A DNA stretch of 64,000 bases, taken from Tubulanus polymorphus (taxonomy: Eukaryota; Nemertea; Palaeonemertea; Tubulaniformes; Tubulanidae). Below, piece after piece: positions 32,300 to 44,252 of the stretch. Both the position numbers and the translations under genes were made by a program. Every line of letters starts with the position of its first letter. Positions within the stretch are counted from its first letter, which is position 1. Location of the stretch: contig NC_134034.1 in assembly GCF_964204645.1 (NCBI RefSeq), positions 5,885,414 through 5,949,413 on the forward strand. Direction: 5' to 3'. The notes beneath the pieces were generated by a model. The model saw only the letters and a list, made by a program, of their open reading frames with translations. It did no database searches and was not told where the DNA came from.

Positions 32300-32960
32300 G
32301 TGAACTTGCTGATTATATTTTTGCGCTGCGCTGTGTGTCATAATATGAATTTTCAATCATTGTTCTAAATCTTTAACAGATATTCATTCAGGAAATCTGT
32401 TTTTGTGGTTTTTAGATTGATAAAATCATATTTCATTATAAAAATACGCAGTGGTCCTCCTGGTGGTGATTTTCCTAAAATGGCCGCCGTCGGCGATGTT
32501 TTCAATAATTTTTGACGTCAAATTCAAAGATTTCACAGGATAACACTGGATTATGTGCATACGATATCATATTTGATATTGGCAACAGATGAAGGAAGAT
32601 AACGATGGCTTAATTGGTGTAAATGCGTACGATAGATGCTGTATTTGCCTCTGAAATGCAATATTTCTGTTCTATTTCCGGGTTCTCGAGTCGACTGACC
32701 AGCTGACAGTAAGTACTGCTGATACGTGTGTAGGCTTTTAGTTGACTTTGTAGCTTACCAAAACCACCTGAACCATTTCTTTACGCAAAATGATAAATAG
32801 GTATGGTAGATTCTCTTTGTATAATGGCAGATAATTCGACATTCAATAGTAAAATGATACTCGAAAGACCTCCTGTCCTGGAGGACTGGACCTGGTGTAG
32901 TAGCCGTAGGTCACCGCAGCTCCACAATACTAAAAAGTTCATGCTGATACTTTGAAATGA
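32300..32960. other. Possible bidirectional promoter region
   Basis: More GC- and CpG-containing than its surroundings (for example GCCGCCGTCGGCGATG near 32482). It lies between the minus-strand gene starting near 32290 and a possible plus-strand exon at 32970. No element is certain. Confidence 0.25.
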
Positions 32961-32969
32961 AAAGGCCTA

Positions 32970-33190
32970 ATGCACCGAAGCTGTTTCGGCAGAATATGTG
33001 ACATGAATTTTTATCCGAATATAGGTCTATTGCAGACTGTACCAGGACTGAACTCAGATTGGCTATGCCGTAAAGACTTTCCAGTCGAAAATAAGTGGAC
33101 CAGAATTTCATGTTTTAAGAAAAGGATGGAATTCACCAACAGGAAAGATGATTTGGCTGATAATGTGGCTGTGGCCACAGTTATATCTCG
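32970..33190 (+). CDS. Possible first exon of a plus-strand gene
   Basis: Open from ATG 32970 and ending at a strong donor (CTCG then GTAAGT at 33191). Peptide includes FKKRMEFTNRKDDLADNV. No further exon or family is recognised. Confidence 0.3.
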
Positions 33191-33336
33191 GTAAGTCAAT
33201 ATCTCATAGGCCTACGAACAGACGTAAGCACGAAATTCTGATTTTTTAACCTCCCTGCCCCATGTACGAAGTAATAACTGGTAAGCAGATTATATCTTAA
33301 TTGTTTACTTTATTCGTATAGGACTATAGGCTACGG

Positions 33337-33758
33337 CTGACAGTAGAGCGAGCGGGAGGGAATAAACCCGAACATAACTCTATGGTTTAAAAACCATAAA
33401 GTTGCCCATTTCCCATCCACTTCTCTACTGTCAGACAAACAGATATATAGACAGACATAGACAGACATAGATAGACAGAATACATTAATAGTTAATAGAC
33501 TGACAGTAGAGCGAGCGGGAGGGAATAAACCCGAACATAACTCTATGGTTTAAAAACCATAAAGTTGCCCATTTCCCATCCACTTCTCTACTGTCAGACA
33601 AACAGATAGATAGACAGACAGACAGACATAGATAGACAGAATACATTAATAGTTAATAGACTGACAGTAGAGCGAGCGGGAGGGAATAAACCCGAACATA
33701 ACTCTATGGTTTAAAAACCATAAAGTTGCCCATTTCCCATCCACTTCTCTACTGTCAG
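33337..33758 (+). repeat. Three tandem 98-bp palindromic units
   Basis: Units at 33337-33434, 33500-33597 and 33661-33758 are almost identical. Each starts CTGACAGTAGAG and ends CTCTACTGTCAG, with an inner palindrome TATGGTTTAAAAACCATA. The spacers are (TAGACAGA)n-like and end in the same AATACATTAATAGTTAATAG. This looks like a short MITE multiplied together with its neighbouring microsatellite. Confidence 0.8.
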
Positions 33759-33842
33759 ACATCACGGTGAAAATATTACTATCACTCCGAAAATGCACAT
33801 AACAAAGTATAGGGCCTAGATGTTTGGTACTTGATTGAAAAT

Positions 33843-36800
33843 TTAGCTCTTACTACATTTTTGACATTTTCGTTCATTTTGTTTAGTTATAAAAAATCCA
33901 CCGCACAGACATTTGCGTGGAACAGTTTCGATACTTAGCGTTTTCGTAGTATATAGACCCTGATTAATGAAGATTAACTTGGTTCGTAGAATATTGTCCC
34001 TTATAGTGCAATAAACTCGTCCATCTTTATTGACACTAGCATGTTTAGATTCCAGTCCTTGTTCGCCAAACATGCCAATTGTCCTCCAGACACGAACAAA
34101 TTCTGGTACATGATAAATTAGCATGTGCATTTTCGGAGTGATGTTTGTGTCCGGAAACGCGTTCGGATACCACATACCGAAATCATCACAAAGCCTACCT
34201 AGTTCTTCAACTTCAGAATTTTCAAGGAAACGGTTTGCCGTATATAATGTATAGATTGAGTGAAATTTCTCAAACAAAAGTTGGAATAATGACTGAGTAG
34301 CTGGGTCAAATTCTAGTGCTTCACATAATTTACGCGGATTATTGATTCCTTTTGATTCATCGATTTTGAACATTTTATGGATATGATTGCCGACAAAACT
34401 ATTCGAATGGTAGGCCTGTCGATCAATACCAATCTCAGATAGGATATTGTTGAGTTTTTTTTGGGTCGGTCCTTGAATACTATTAATTTCTTTGAAAATT
34501 TCATTCAGAAGAGATTGTTCCGGGGCTATTTGTGTTTTCAAAGTTGAGATGTCTTTTTTTAGCTTTGTGATGATGATGTTTTGTTTTTTTATGATAGAAT
34601 CTGCTGATGGTTTGCGACCAGTAAAACATTCTATACACCTAAATTCATCAGGATTCGATACGCATTGTTTATGAAAGGGTAAGTTGCAATCTACGCAGTA
34701 TGTATATTCATTTGGGTTTGCATTTTCAATAGAGCGAATGAAGCAGATGGATGCCGTGCAGTCAATTACCGATGAACCTTTACGGTGGGAAATTTTCATG
34801 AGATTAAGTAATTGGCTGGATGATTCAAAAGACAATTGTTTCGATTCGATTTCTAGTCTTAATTTTGAAACTACTTCTGATTGGTCTTGCCATTTTTTGT
34901 TTAATTCAGGGTTCGATTCCCTTAAGTTTGTCTGGTCGTGTTCTTTGCACTTGTTTTCCATCATCTCAAAGAAACAGTGGCCTAATCCTAGGGAAATATG
35001 GAGAACTGGAGGAACGAGATGAAGCATGTCTGATGGTTTGAATAGCATTGATGATGAAATACTCAAGGTTTCTGGGCCGAATGATTGTGGTGATTTTGAT
35101 GAATTTTCGAGATATGATGCGATAGTACGGTTTTGATATGGATGGGAAGATGGATTGTGTGGTGTTCTGTTCTTTTTCCTAAGATCTTCAAGTTTTACTT
35201 GGCACCATAAACAGGGATAGGTAGCCGAGGGCCCCTGGTGACCCATGCAGTTACACAGATATGCATAATCCCCAATGAGGAACATCCTAACAGGCAAATC
35301 TAATTTTCTATTATCAATCATTGTTGATATAGTGATATCATTAGCATCGATTTCATCTTTGAAAATCCCGAATACCGTTCTCATATTCTCAACAATATCA
35401 GTGCCTTCAAAATAGCCAATCATTTCGCTGGCATCTGCACTGTTGTTCCCTTCCCCATTTATAACCGAGTATATCATTTTTGTACTACCCCCTCCCTTGT
35501 CAATACCCACTTTGACCCAAACTTCATTGTGAAAATTTGGATGAAAACTCATTTTCTTTCGGTCAGATAGATTTTGTACAGTTCTTTGAATTTGTAACTT
35601 CAAATTAGTCAGAGTTGCATGAGGAGCTGTCTTTTTTTCATGGGTTCTCGAATTAACTTCTAATTCTGTTTGGCCTACAGTGATATAGGGGGTGAAAGAT
35701 TTTCCCCTCTGCAAGATCTCTTGTCGGATTTTGTTTGCAGATGGAAAGATTGGCGTTCCATAGCTTTTTAGAACCCGTTTCAAGTCGAAAAGTCGTCTCA
35801 TCGGCAGACGCAGAGCAAGTTTTAATTCAACAGATTGCGATGCGGTTAATGGTTTGAGTAGATGTAATTGTTGAGAATGGTCTATTGCAGATTTAGATAA
35901 TTTGGGATTGTGTGATAGAAATGTTGAAAGCGTGATGCTGCTCTGATATGAATTGATTGGTTTAGCTGATATTGTGTCTAATACATTTTTCATTGTCAAT
36001 GCTCGAGCTTCTAGAGTTTGGGAACTTGCCGCTGATGATGGGACATTAGGGATGCTCAATTTGCAAAACTTTTCAGGGCGAGACTTCGTTAAGTGACGAG
36101 CATCGAAGATGCTATTCATATTTCCTCCGCATATTTCTAATAAGCTTTTATTTCTGATTAGAGATTCATATTGTTCGTATTGCAATATCTGATTTTGTAA
36201 CTCTTCTAATTTCTGATCTTTAATTTTGATTTGCTCTGCTAAATTTACATTTTCTGATTGCAAAACCAATTCCTCACTTTCTATCCGTCTCATTTTCGAC
36301 TCAAGTAGTTTGATCTTAATTTCTTGTTTATTTTCAGTTGCGGTGTTCTCCGTTTGACAGCTGCGATCCTCTTTGAAATGATAGGTCGGTACAGATGTTT
36401 CAACGTTGGTACTTGGTACATACATAACAGGGGACGTAAATGGAGTACTGGTAAATGGAGGCTGAATATTTGATTCTTTTTCGTCAAATGAAGTTTGCGA
36501 TTGAGGAGAAAACTGGCTAGACACACTTTCACTCAATAGGCTCGTATTTCCCCATTTTGCATTTCCTATTGAATCAATAGATGGTAAAATACAATCAATT
36601 TCAATGAATTAATTTTCATGCATACGAGTCCCTTCATTTATAAACCAATGTCGATCATTATCAGTTGAAATAAAAGATCAATGGAAGTGTACATATGGTA
36701 CTAATTAATTTAGTTTTGTTGTTTTCTCATTAATCCATATATTCATAAATAGGAAGTATTAGTCACCAGTTAGTAAATATAATTCAACTTACCTAACCAT

Positions 36801-39080
36801 TTTTATCATAATTTCTTTCCATTTCAAATATAAGACCCACAATAACATTATACGTAGAACATTGTGTCTTTACACTTGCTAGGGTTCATTTGAGTTCTTA
36901 AGTTTGTAGTTAACAACAATCCAGAATAAATGCCAATGGAATAGTGGTGAGAGTTCTACCCTTTTTTTATTGTGGGTTGTTGTCACTCATAAACCCTCAA
37001 ATTCTCAGTCTCACTCACTGGCAGTCATCATAATATAATTACTTCACCTCCTTTTTCTGAACAATTCTTAAATATGAACATGTGCATTGTATACATTGTA
37101 AACCTGAGGCCTGTTTTCCAAGAATACATACGAGACTCGTATTAATGTTTCAATACTGATATTGGCTTAGGGGGGAATGGGTTAATAGGCACAACAGGAG
37201 TAGACTATACACGAAACACATTTATTTGAGAATTGCCATTTAAGATCTTCATGATCCCTAGATACTTTGATTCAGAGCATGTTTAGAAATCAGTTCCTTT
37301 TTGAAAAATAAATCAGAACTTAAAAAGTCAGAAAATATAATTATTGTTTTTATTCAATCAGAAAATAAACTTAATTTAAATAACAAATTCCAAAGTTTAT
37401 TTTTCACTCTCATTTGAATGCAGCTATAGATTATATTTTTAACAAATATACTTACAAATCAAAAATCGAAAATGTATACCTTATTCATGAATAACTAACT
37501 TGCCAGCAAAATGCAATGGGAACAGCCGAGGCATAGGCATGATTCATAGTTGGCATTTTGGGAGTGAAGAATGAAACTACTGGGACATAAAAAGAATTGT
37601 ATTGATATACGTACTTGCTTCGATCATTTTTTTTACTTTAGCTTTATTTTTCTTACTTTTCTGGTTGGACCCATAATAAAGCTTACGTTTGCCTTGACCA
37701 ACTTTCCTGTCAAAATTTTCTGCCATTCTGAAATTGAAATCATGCCAATTCAAGTAACAAAGTAACCGCTTATTTGTAAGCATGAGATGGTTTTTCAACT
37801 TAGCATACGAAATTAAATTGTTGGTTTACCTCACCTGACTAAATTAAAAATATGGCTAGACTGCAGTCTAAACGATATCAATATCAACACTTGCGGTTGG
37901 ACTCTTGACACTGCGAATCTGAAATTATAAACAAAAAACTACAGCTTAATCAAGGAATTTTTAACTTTTTGGTATAGACTGACACTGCGACTGCGAAAAA
38001 TCTGAAATTATAAACAAAAGTACAGCTTAATCAAGGAATTTTTAGCCCGAGGAGAACTTTTTAGTATGAAATACATTTTTCGGCCTACCTCACTAGACGA
38101 TATTGAAGGGCCCCACCCGACGGCAGCCTGCCACTGAAGGACCACGAAAAATCTGAAATTATTGAAGTTACATGCATGATTGATCAATTTTTTTATTTCA
38201 AAGTCCAAGAAAAAGTTTTCGATTTGAAAAATGACTGATTTTTGAGCCTACCTCACGAGACGATATCTTATTTTATGAGTACAGTAGGAATTTAAACGAC
38301 GAAAAATATCCTGAAAGAGAAAAGTGGATATTCGAACAGAAAGTCTAAAAGGGGACTACTATTTGATTTGGCTTTGCTTTTGGACATGAATCAGGCCTCT
38401 CTACTATTGAACATACGATTCAATATGAATTATCTCTCATGGATATCACTAAATTCGGTGTTCAAATGAGGCAAGGCCTATAAAGATAAAGATACTGCGA
38501 ATTTGAATGATGATCGAAATCGACTAAAACTTATTTCCGGGTTAGGAGCGACACGATTTCTCAGCGATACGGCGATTCTATCTAACTATCATTTTAAAGC
38601 AATAGAAGATGGACATTATGTACTGGTATATTTTCAACTACTCACCCGTACACAACATGAAACGATCTAAAATACTTTTGGATGGATAACTGCCAGTATC
38701 TGCGTAGTTCCATCGGCGTCATTTGAACCAATACCCCTGCTATTTCGTTGTTGCTCTCAACCAAGGCTCTCTCAAGGGTATGTGGGTGATACGCATCCCT
38801 TTCCTGAATAAACACTTTCCTAAAACATATATGAAAAACTAAATGAAAGATCATGTCCCGATAAATCCGATGAAAATCTGCAAAAATTTGCTTACACTTC
38901 ACGGTCTGGTTCATATGGAGAACAGAAATTCAAAATCATGCCGGAACCATCACTAGACGTTATGAGGCGAACGATTTCGAGAGAAAAATTAAATCCTTCT
39001 AGCCACTGTGTTCTACGTTTTTTTTCTGTATAATTTTCACGTACTCTGAATGCATCGCCAAATTCATTATTGCCAGCCAT
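33843..39080 (-). CDS. Four-exon transposase-like protein with coiled coil and PHD-like finger (1064 aa)
   Basis: Exons are 39080-38896 (ATG 39080), 38819-38646, 37727-37615, and 36565 to a stop at 33843. All junctions have GT/AG and matching phases, and the joined length, 3195 nt, is a multiple of three. The first two exons are of unknown type. Exon 3 is very basic (KKNKAKVKK). Exon 4 starts with a Ser/Thr-rich stretch including SCQTE, then a coiled coil (about 70 residues). Next is a conserved region with GIDKGGGSTKMIYSV, a LFIGDYAYLC-like block (FLIGDYAYLCNCMG), CLWCQV, and PPVLHISLGLGH, and further on LESKHASVNKD. These belong to a transposase-like RNase-H-fold family common in invertebrates. 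A C-x2-C/H-x2-C/C-x2-C segment (YCVDCNLPFHKQC...CIEC) resembles a PHD finger. The long frame is undamaged, which suggests recent activity or selection. Which family of transposons it comes from is not settled. Confidence 0.65.
37900..38220. repeat. Diverged tandem duplication in an intron
   Basis: ATCTGAAATTATAAACAAAA followed by TACAGCTTAATCAAGGAATT occurs at about 37917 and 37993, with a third partial copy near 38149. It lies in the intron before exon 37615-37727. Confidence 0.6.
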
Positions 39081-40100
39081 CTCTAAAAAATAATGATAAT
39101 AATAATAAGTCTTTATTTCGTACAAAAAGTACAGACTGTAAGAGGAAAGATAAGAATACGAAAATGCAAAAATTCACATGAAGAACATTTTTACAGACTG
39201 AATAATTAAAGAACATAGATTCAAATATAAATGTAGGCTACATGACTTAATAGATACAGTAATAATTGATTAGGTCTTTTATCTCATTTTGGCTGAATAG
39301 AAAGTTAGGGGATGGATAGAACAGTACATAAACTAAGTCAATATATGCTGGGCTGCTTCAATATATTCAACTGTGGATGGTGAGAACTGGATATCAGGAA
39401 TACTGGTTTGGAATAGAAATCTGTTAAATTTGTATCTATTAGAAATATGATTTAAACTGCTACTGACAACTGCTATTGCCACAAAAACTTAATACTGGGT
39501 TATCGGAGTTAATACATGATTGAAGAAATTTCCAAAATCTACGATGCAATTTAACTTCAATGGGTTCATCATTACACAAAAGATATAGAATAAATAGCAA
39601 AATATATAGCATAAATATTTAGATGATATGTTATATATCATTTGCCATGTTACTGCAATTAAATTCTATATTCAATTATATATCATGATAATCTCTATGT
39701 ACTTACCCAGTAAAACAGTTAGAGCGTTCAGGATAATCTAAATGTACAATCTAAATTCTTAAAAATCCTTCTGTATAATCAATGATCCGCTAATACGAGT
39801 GTCTATTCGAAGTGATGATGATCGGTTTGCAATTCTCTGTCTACTGAAAGTTTTCAATAATGGTCCCACTTTATACAGTAAGTCCTTGAATATTATTGGT
39901 TCGAAGAAATGTAATATATCATTGTTCAGCTCATTTATTAATTCAAATATTAGTGTACTAATTGGACAAGTGGTGCCTCAATGACACACCTGTTAGACAT
40001 AATTAAAAACTAGTCTTTTAAATTAGATTAGGCATAAATCAATGCCAATTAATCTAATGTAATGAGAGACACCCTCACTCTTATTTCAGGATTAACGAAT
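39081..40100. other. No gene seen
   Basis: AT-rich sequence upstream of the four-exon gene. Its promoter should lie here, but no clear core element stands out. A pyrimidine-rich acceptor-like TTATTTTTTAG just before ATG 39080 allows a 5' untranslated exon further up. Confidence 0.35.
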
Positions 40101-40336
40101 TTATGCCATCTGGCAAAATTTCAAATTTGCAAGAGGTGCCAGTCGATTCAAATATATGAAACTTTTGAAAAATAAAGAAAATTCTATACGCAATTTTAAC
40201 AGTCGAATACGCAATGCAGATTCTTTTATGAAGAGGTACATTTCCATTTCAATTTTCTTCGTCTTGGCCTTCATGAAGATCACATGCTCATTAAGGAGAT
40301 CCTGTTGTGTAAATCTTCTTCCCTTCGCTTTGCTTT
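40101..40336 (-). CDS. Possible terminal exon, helical Lys/Leu/Ile-rich
   Basis: A good acceptor (ATTTCTCATTCCAG) is followed by 78 codons to a stop at 40101. The peptide RRFTQQDLLNEHVIFMKAK then a Leu/Ile heptad-like helix resembles the C-terminal helices of Myb/SANT-type transposon accessory proteins, but this is only an impression. No upstream exon was found. Confidence 0.3.
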
Positions 40337-40940
40337 CTGGAATGAGAAATGAATTTATGATTGTGCGTTGTTTGGATTGACTAGACGTTTTATGAAACAT
40401 TGAAACATCCGACAGTGTTTAGATTCAATCAACGAGCATACAATATCATATCATATCATTATTTACCAACAAAGAAGGCCATAGGCCCATGTACAGACAG
40501 CCTCATTATTTTAGAGTCTTAATGTCCTTTCTGATATAAGTACCTACTTAAACTACCTCTCTTTGCTGTTCATTATGAGGGTGCCGCTATATAAAATAAG
40601 TCTTACGTAACGTTTCAAAGATTTGTCTAAAATTTTCTATAAAAATAGTTTTTTCGTGTTGCTGTTGAAAATACTAGTGCTCTCTGTATCTATTTCTACG
40701 CGCTTTTAAGTTTTCCTGATTGTACTGTGGTGTGGATGGCAAAGATATGGCTGTAGAATTAGACTCCTCGGCTGAAGAGCCGCCGTTGTTTCACTTGCGT
40801 TAATGTCAATCCATTCATCATCTGACGTAACGTCTGGTTGATACCTGACATCATTTCTCAATATATTCTTTATTCCTAGCTTTTCGGTACCAATTTTCAG
40901 TTCGTTAGTACTACCTTCCTCATCTCTCAGACTTTTGTTG
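40337..40940. other. No gene seen
   Basis: Spacer between a possible exon and a LINE remnant. Confidence 0.35.
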
Positions 40941-40954
40941 GTGATATGACATGC

Positions 40955-41145
40955 CTCTCTACCACATTTTTTGTTGTTTGTATTGGCGTCTTTGTTCTTG
41001 TGTCCAATTCGGAGTTATTCCTATCTTAAATTCACAATCCTTGCGTTTGCGTAGTTTAAAGAATGCCTGCAAAATTCCTTCTTTTTCTGTGGTGCTAAAA
41101 ATCACCCGTAAAGGTCTTGGGGTACCATGGTCTTTGCGTTAACCT
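40955..41145 (-). pseudogene. Non-LTR retrotransposon ORF1-like remnant
   Basis: The minus-strand peptide HGTPRPLRVIFSTTEKEGIL, then AFFKLRKRKDCEFKIGI and a TPNWTQEQR block, matches the RNA-binding core (TPRPLRV.......IL.....LK) of ORF1 proteins from CR1/L2-type LINEs. Stops lie downstream, and no RT is attached here. Confidence 0.5.
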
Positions 41146-41539
41146 AACAGTGTTATATGCCGGGGTTTGTGGATTTTTCCTTCAAGTCCTAATACTTTTA
41201 TTATGTCTTATATGATATTCAATTAGAGTTTTCTTGATCGATACTGTTAGTAATTTAAGGTCCCTTCGCATTGTGTATTATGATGTGTGTTTTTCGCTTG
41301 TCTCTTTCTTCTAAATCTCGTTTGAATTTTTCTAATTGCTCGATCCAATCAATTTCTATGCATGTTTTTAATTTCGTCAAAGATGATATGAGACAAGTCC
41401 TCAGCAATAACAGTTTGACGCAGATCTAATTCTACTTGTTATGAGACGTACTTTTTACGAGCTGAGAATTTGCTTTAAGTTTATCTTCCAGTGGTTTTGG
41501 TCCATGTTTCAACTCCGATATTTCATGGCGTCACGGTAG

Positions 41540-41766
41540 AAATTACCAAATTTTGACAATACGAAAACTATTAGACGACGACGTTCTTTACATTCACATT
41601 TATTCGAAACAACTATAAAACTGGCCACGTCATGCGCAGGTCTCCTTTATCTTCCCAATAGGTCAGGTGACCGAGTCCTGCGAGTGACGGAAACCATTCA
41701 TACGTATCATAATACATGATTAACAGAATCAGCGATCGTATCATATTTAACATGAACCATATAACA
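41540..41766 (-). repeat. Probable Gypsy 3' LTR
   Basis: Starts TGTTATATGG on the minus strand directly after a purine-rich GCAGAGGGCA. It contains AATAAA (CGAATAAATG, near 41610) as a polyadenylation signal. Its end is not certain and no partner LTR is in the window. Confidence 0.45.
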
Positions 41767-41840
41767 TGCCCTCTGCAAAAGTGAGTTATTCTCAAGACAA
41801 CTCAAAAATGCACATTTCATAATGATACATTTTATATTGA

Positions 41841-42029
41841 TTACACTCGCGATAGAGCATCAGCCACAATATTATATCGACCTTTGATGTGTTGAATTAC
41901 TAAGTTGTGACTTTGCACCAACATCGCCCATCGCATTAGTCTCCTGTTTTTGTTTTTAATCTTCTGCAAGAAAACTAGAGGGTTATGATCTATAAAAATA
42001 TAGACAGGTAGACCGTTAGTTACGTACAC
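41841..42029 (-). pseudogene. Gypsy RNase H fragment
   Basis: 62 residues: VYIFIDHNPLVFLQKIKNKN, then RRLMRWAMLVQ and ADALSRV. This is the C-terminal half of a Gypsy-type RNase H. It ends in a stop and is followed within about 75 bp by a polypurine-like tract and LTR-like sequence, with no integrase between. The 5' side is truncated at about 42030. Confidence 0.8.
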
Positions 42030-42591
42030 TTCGAAATGAACGAAGAGATAAGCATTCTTTCTCTATAGTTAAATAATTAAGTTGAGATTTATTGTCAACT
42101 TGAAAAATATGGCAAAACCATCATGGAGCAGTTAACGCTATTTTTTTAAGTTTACTTTATAACTACATGTAGATAAACAATTTATGCATCAATTTTCAAT
42201 ATGCATCAAGACGGATCGATTTGTCCTGTTTATATAATGCATATAATATTGTGTCATACTATCAAATGGAGATTAATCTGAAATACATCTGGATTAGATA
42301 ACATAGCGATAAACGAGAAAATGTTGACATTTTAGGCTTGACATTGATAAGATCTGACGAACGACTTGACAATCAATTTCTAATTAAATCATGAAATAGA
42401 TGAGCCAAATTACACTTAGCATCTAGTTTAGTCATAAAATGCGTATTGCAACGTATCATGAAAATTAACAGGAACTAGAAAATTGTACTATGCAATTACT
42501 GACTGTAACACTAGACACGAATTGCTTAAAATATTGCATGGTTGTGAAAAATGACACAACAGAATGTAGTACTCAGTACTCAATAAGTATC
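42030..42591. other. No gene seen
   Basis: AT-rich spacer. Its last nine bases (583-591) are the left target copy ATAAGTATC. Confidence 0.4.
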
Positions 42592-43548
42592 GGGTACTTC
42601 TAAAGTACGAAACTACGAAATTAAGAAATATGCAACGAAATTACGAAATGCAAAACGAAATTAAGAAATGCTGAAGTACGAAACGAAATACTATACGAAA
42701 TGCTAAACTACGAAACGAAATGGTCCTTTTTTCGCGGGTCCTGCTAAAGTATAAAATGAAATACGAAACGAAAATTTTGTAATTTTTTGCGCTATAGCAG
42801 CGGATTCGTGGAGCTGGCTTAAACATGCGCACCCGGTCTAGTGTGGCAGGGTTTCGTGCCGCGACTGAGTTTAGCGATGCCATCAGGGAGAATGATCTGC
42901 GTATGCTCATATACAACTGGAAGGTAGCGATTAATAAATTACGGGTTAGAGAACGAAGTGTGCCTTAAAATATATCCTGCAGTGTTTAGGCTAAAAAATT
43001 GATACCTCGTTTCTCCTCTGCTGAGGAGCTTAAAAGTCTGGATTCTGCAGGGGATGCGGATTCGAAAAGAAAATTCACGGCCGGAATTTTTTTCAAATTG
43101 CTCTTCACTACGCTGTTAAGCGGTAAAAAGATCGTCATGTAGTCCGTGTAGGGCCTATCATTTCACTATGCTTTACCGCGTCTGAGTTCGTGGAAATGGC
43201 GCAGCGTATTCATTATTTGTTTTTGAGAACATCCTACAAGTTTCTACTAATTGTAGACGTTTTTAAAACCCTCCAGTTTAAGAAAATAAATTCTTGAATA
43301 TGGTACTTTCAAAAGATCATTTACATGCACCGCCGAGATTTTTACAGTCCCGTAGCGTCATAACGAGCTTTGACCATAGTATGGGCGTGTGTTTGAAATG
43401 TGACCATTTCGTTTCGTATTTCGGTTCGTATTTTAACACTACTGGCAAAAAAATTTCCATTTCGTAATTTCGTTTCGTATTTCGTAATTTCGCTCCATAT
43501 TTCGTAATTTCGTTTCATATTTCGTAGTTTCGTACTTTAGCAGGACCC
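42592..43548. mobile_element. 957-bp MITE with 9-bp target duplication (Mutator-like)
   Basis: Inverted ends share CTAAAGTACGAAACTACGAA and continue as runs of CGAAACGAAAT/ATTTCGTTTCG words. ATAAGTATC lies directly outside both ends (42583-42591 and 43549-43557). A 9-bp duplication fits Mutator-like elements. Nothing codes for a protein. A SINE fragment sits inside (42815-42890). Confidence 0.8.
42815..42890 (+). mobile_element. Truncated tRNA-derived SINE inside the MITE
   Basis: Shares ATGCGCACCCGGTCTAGTG, GCAGGGTTTCGTGCCG and GATGCCATCAGG with the SINE at 20703-20800, and stops before the B box. Confidence 0.5.
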
Positions 43549-44252
43549 ATAAGTATCATAGCTTTGGTAAGAAACAATTGACCTAATTCTTTGAAGATTT
43601 GTCAGCCAGAGGAGCTGGTTTTTTGGAGATTTTTTTGATGATGGTAAATGGGTAGCGGTAGCAGCAACATGCATAGGTAAAGAAGAATACACAATGGTTT
43701 CAAGTTGTATAGTGTTAACAGTACTTTCAGAACCAATGGAAAATTTGAGTTTTCCACATGTAAGGAGAAAATCCTCAAGTTGATCAGGGTGGTCAATCAA
43801 TTGAGATTTGCCTAATGAGGATAAAAAGTCACTGAGAATGTTGTTGAACGAATCTGATTATTATTGATGTGCATTGTAGCAACAACTGAAGGAGTTAAAT
43901 TAGCCTGTAACTGCTTCATCTTGCATGAAGGACATTTAATTTTCCCTGGAGGAAGAGGCATTACTGTTTTACACGCAGCACAGTTATAATTTTTCGCGAT
44001 CTTGATGTGCGTTATTTCCCCCACAATAACGTGCTCTTCTGGTAGAGGCAATTCAAAAGTGATGTTAGGAATGTTTGCAATCGGTACGAACTGGGTTCCT
44101 GGAGAAGTTGTCAACGATTTGATGTTTTGATAGTTCCTCACTGAAACGTTGGTGAATCGATATGAAGATTCGCTTTGTATAGTTTCAATACTTTCTCCCC
44201 AAAGGGTTAATTCAATCGACGACGTTTTATCGGCGACAATAATAAGCATTTC
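43537..44252 (-). pseudogene. RPA-like single-stranded DNA-binding OB-fold coding region
   Basis: A strong acceptor (CTCTCTTTGCCTCAG) opens the region at 44252. The peptide VADKTSSIELTLWGESIETI, then YRFTNVSVRNYQ and LTTSPGTQ, matches the OB fold of replication protein A large-subunit-like proteins. It is followed by a zinc ribbon (CAACKTVM...KCPSCKMKQL). A one-base shift near 43843 moves the reading to a second frame that continues to 43537 with SLGKSQLIDHP. Such RPA-like genes occur as host genes and as passengers of mobile elements. There is no terminal-repeat evidence either way here. Confidence 0.55.

Noticed and set aside
34908-34922. GGGTTCGATTCCC, a perfect tRNA B-box-like sequence
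   Set aside because: It lies inside the undamaged coding exon of the 1064-aa gene and has no A box or acceptor stem around it.
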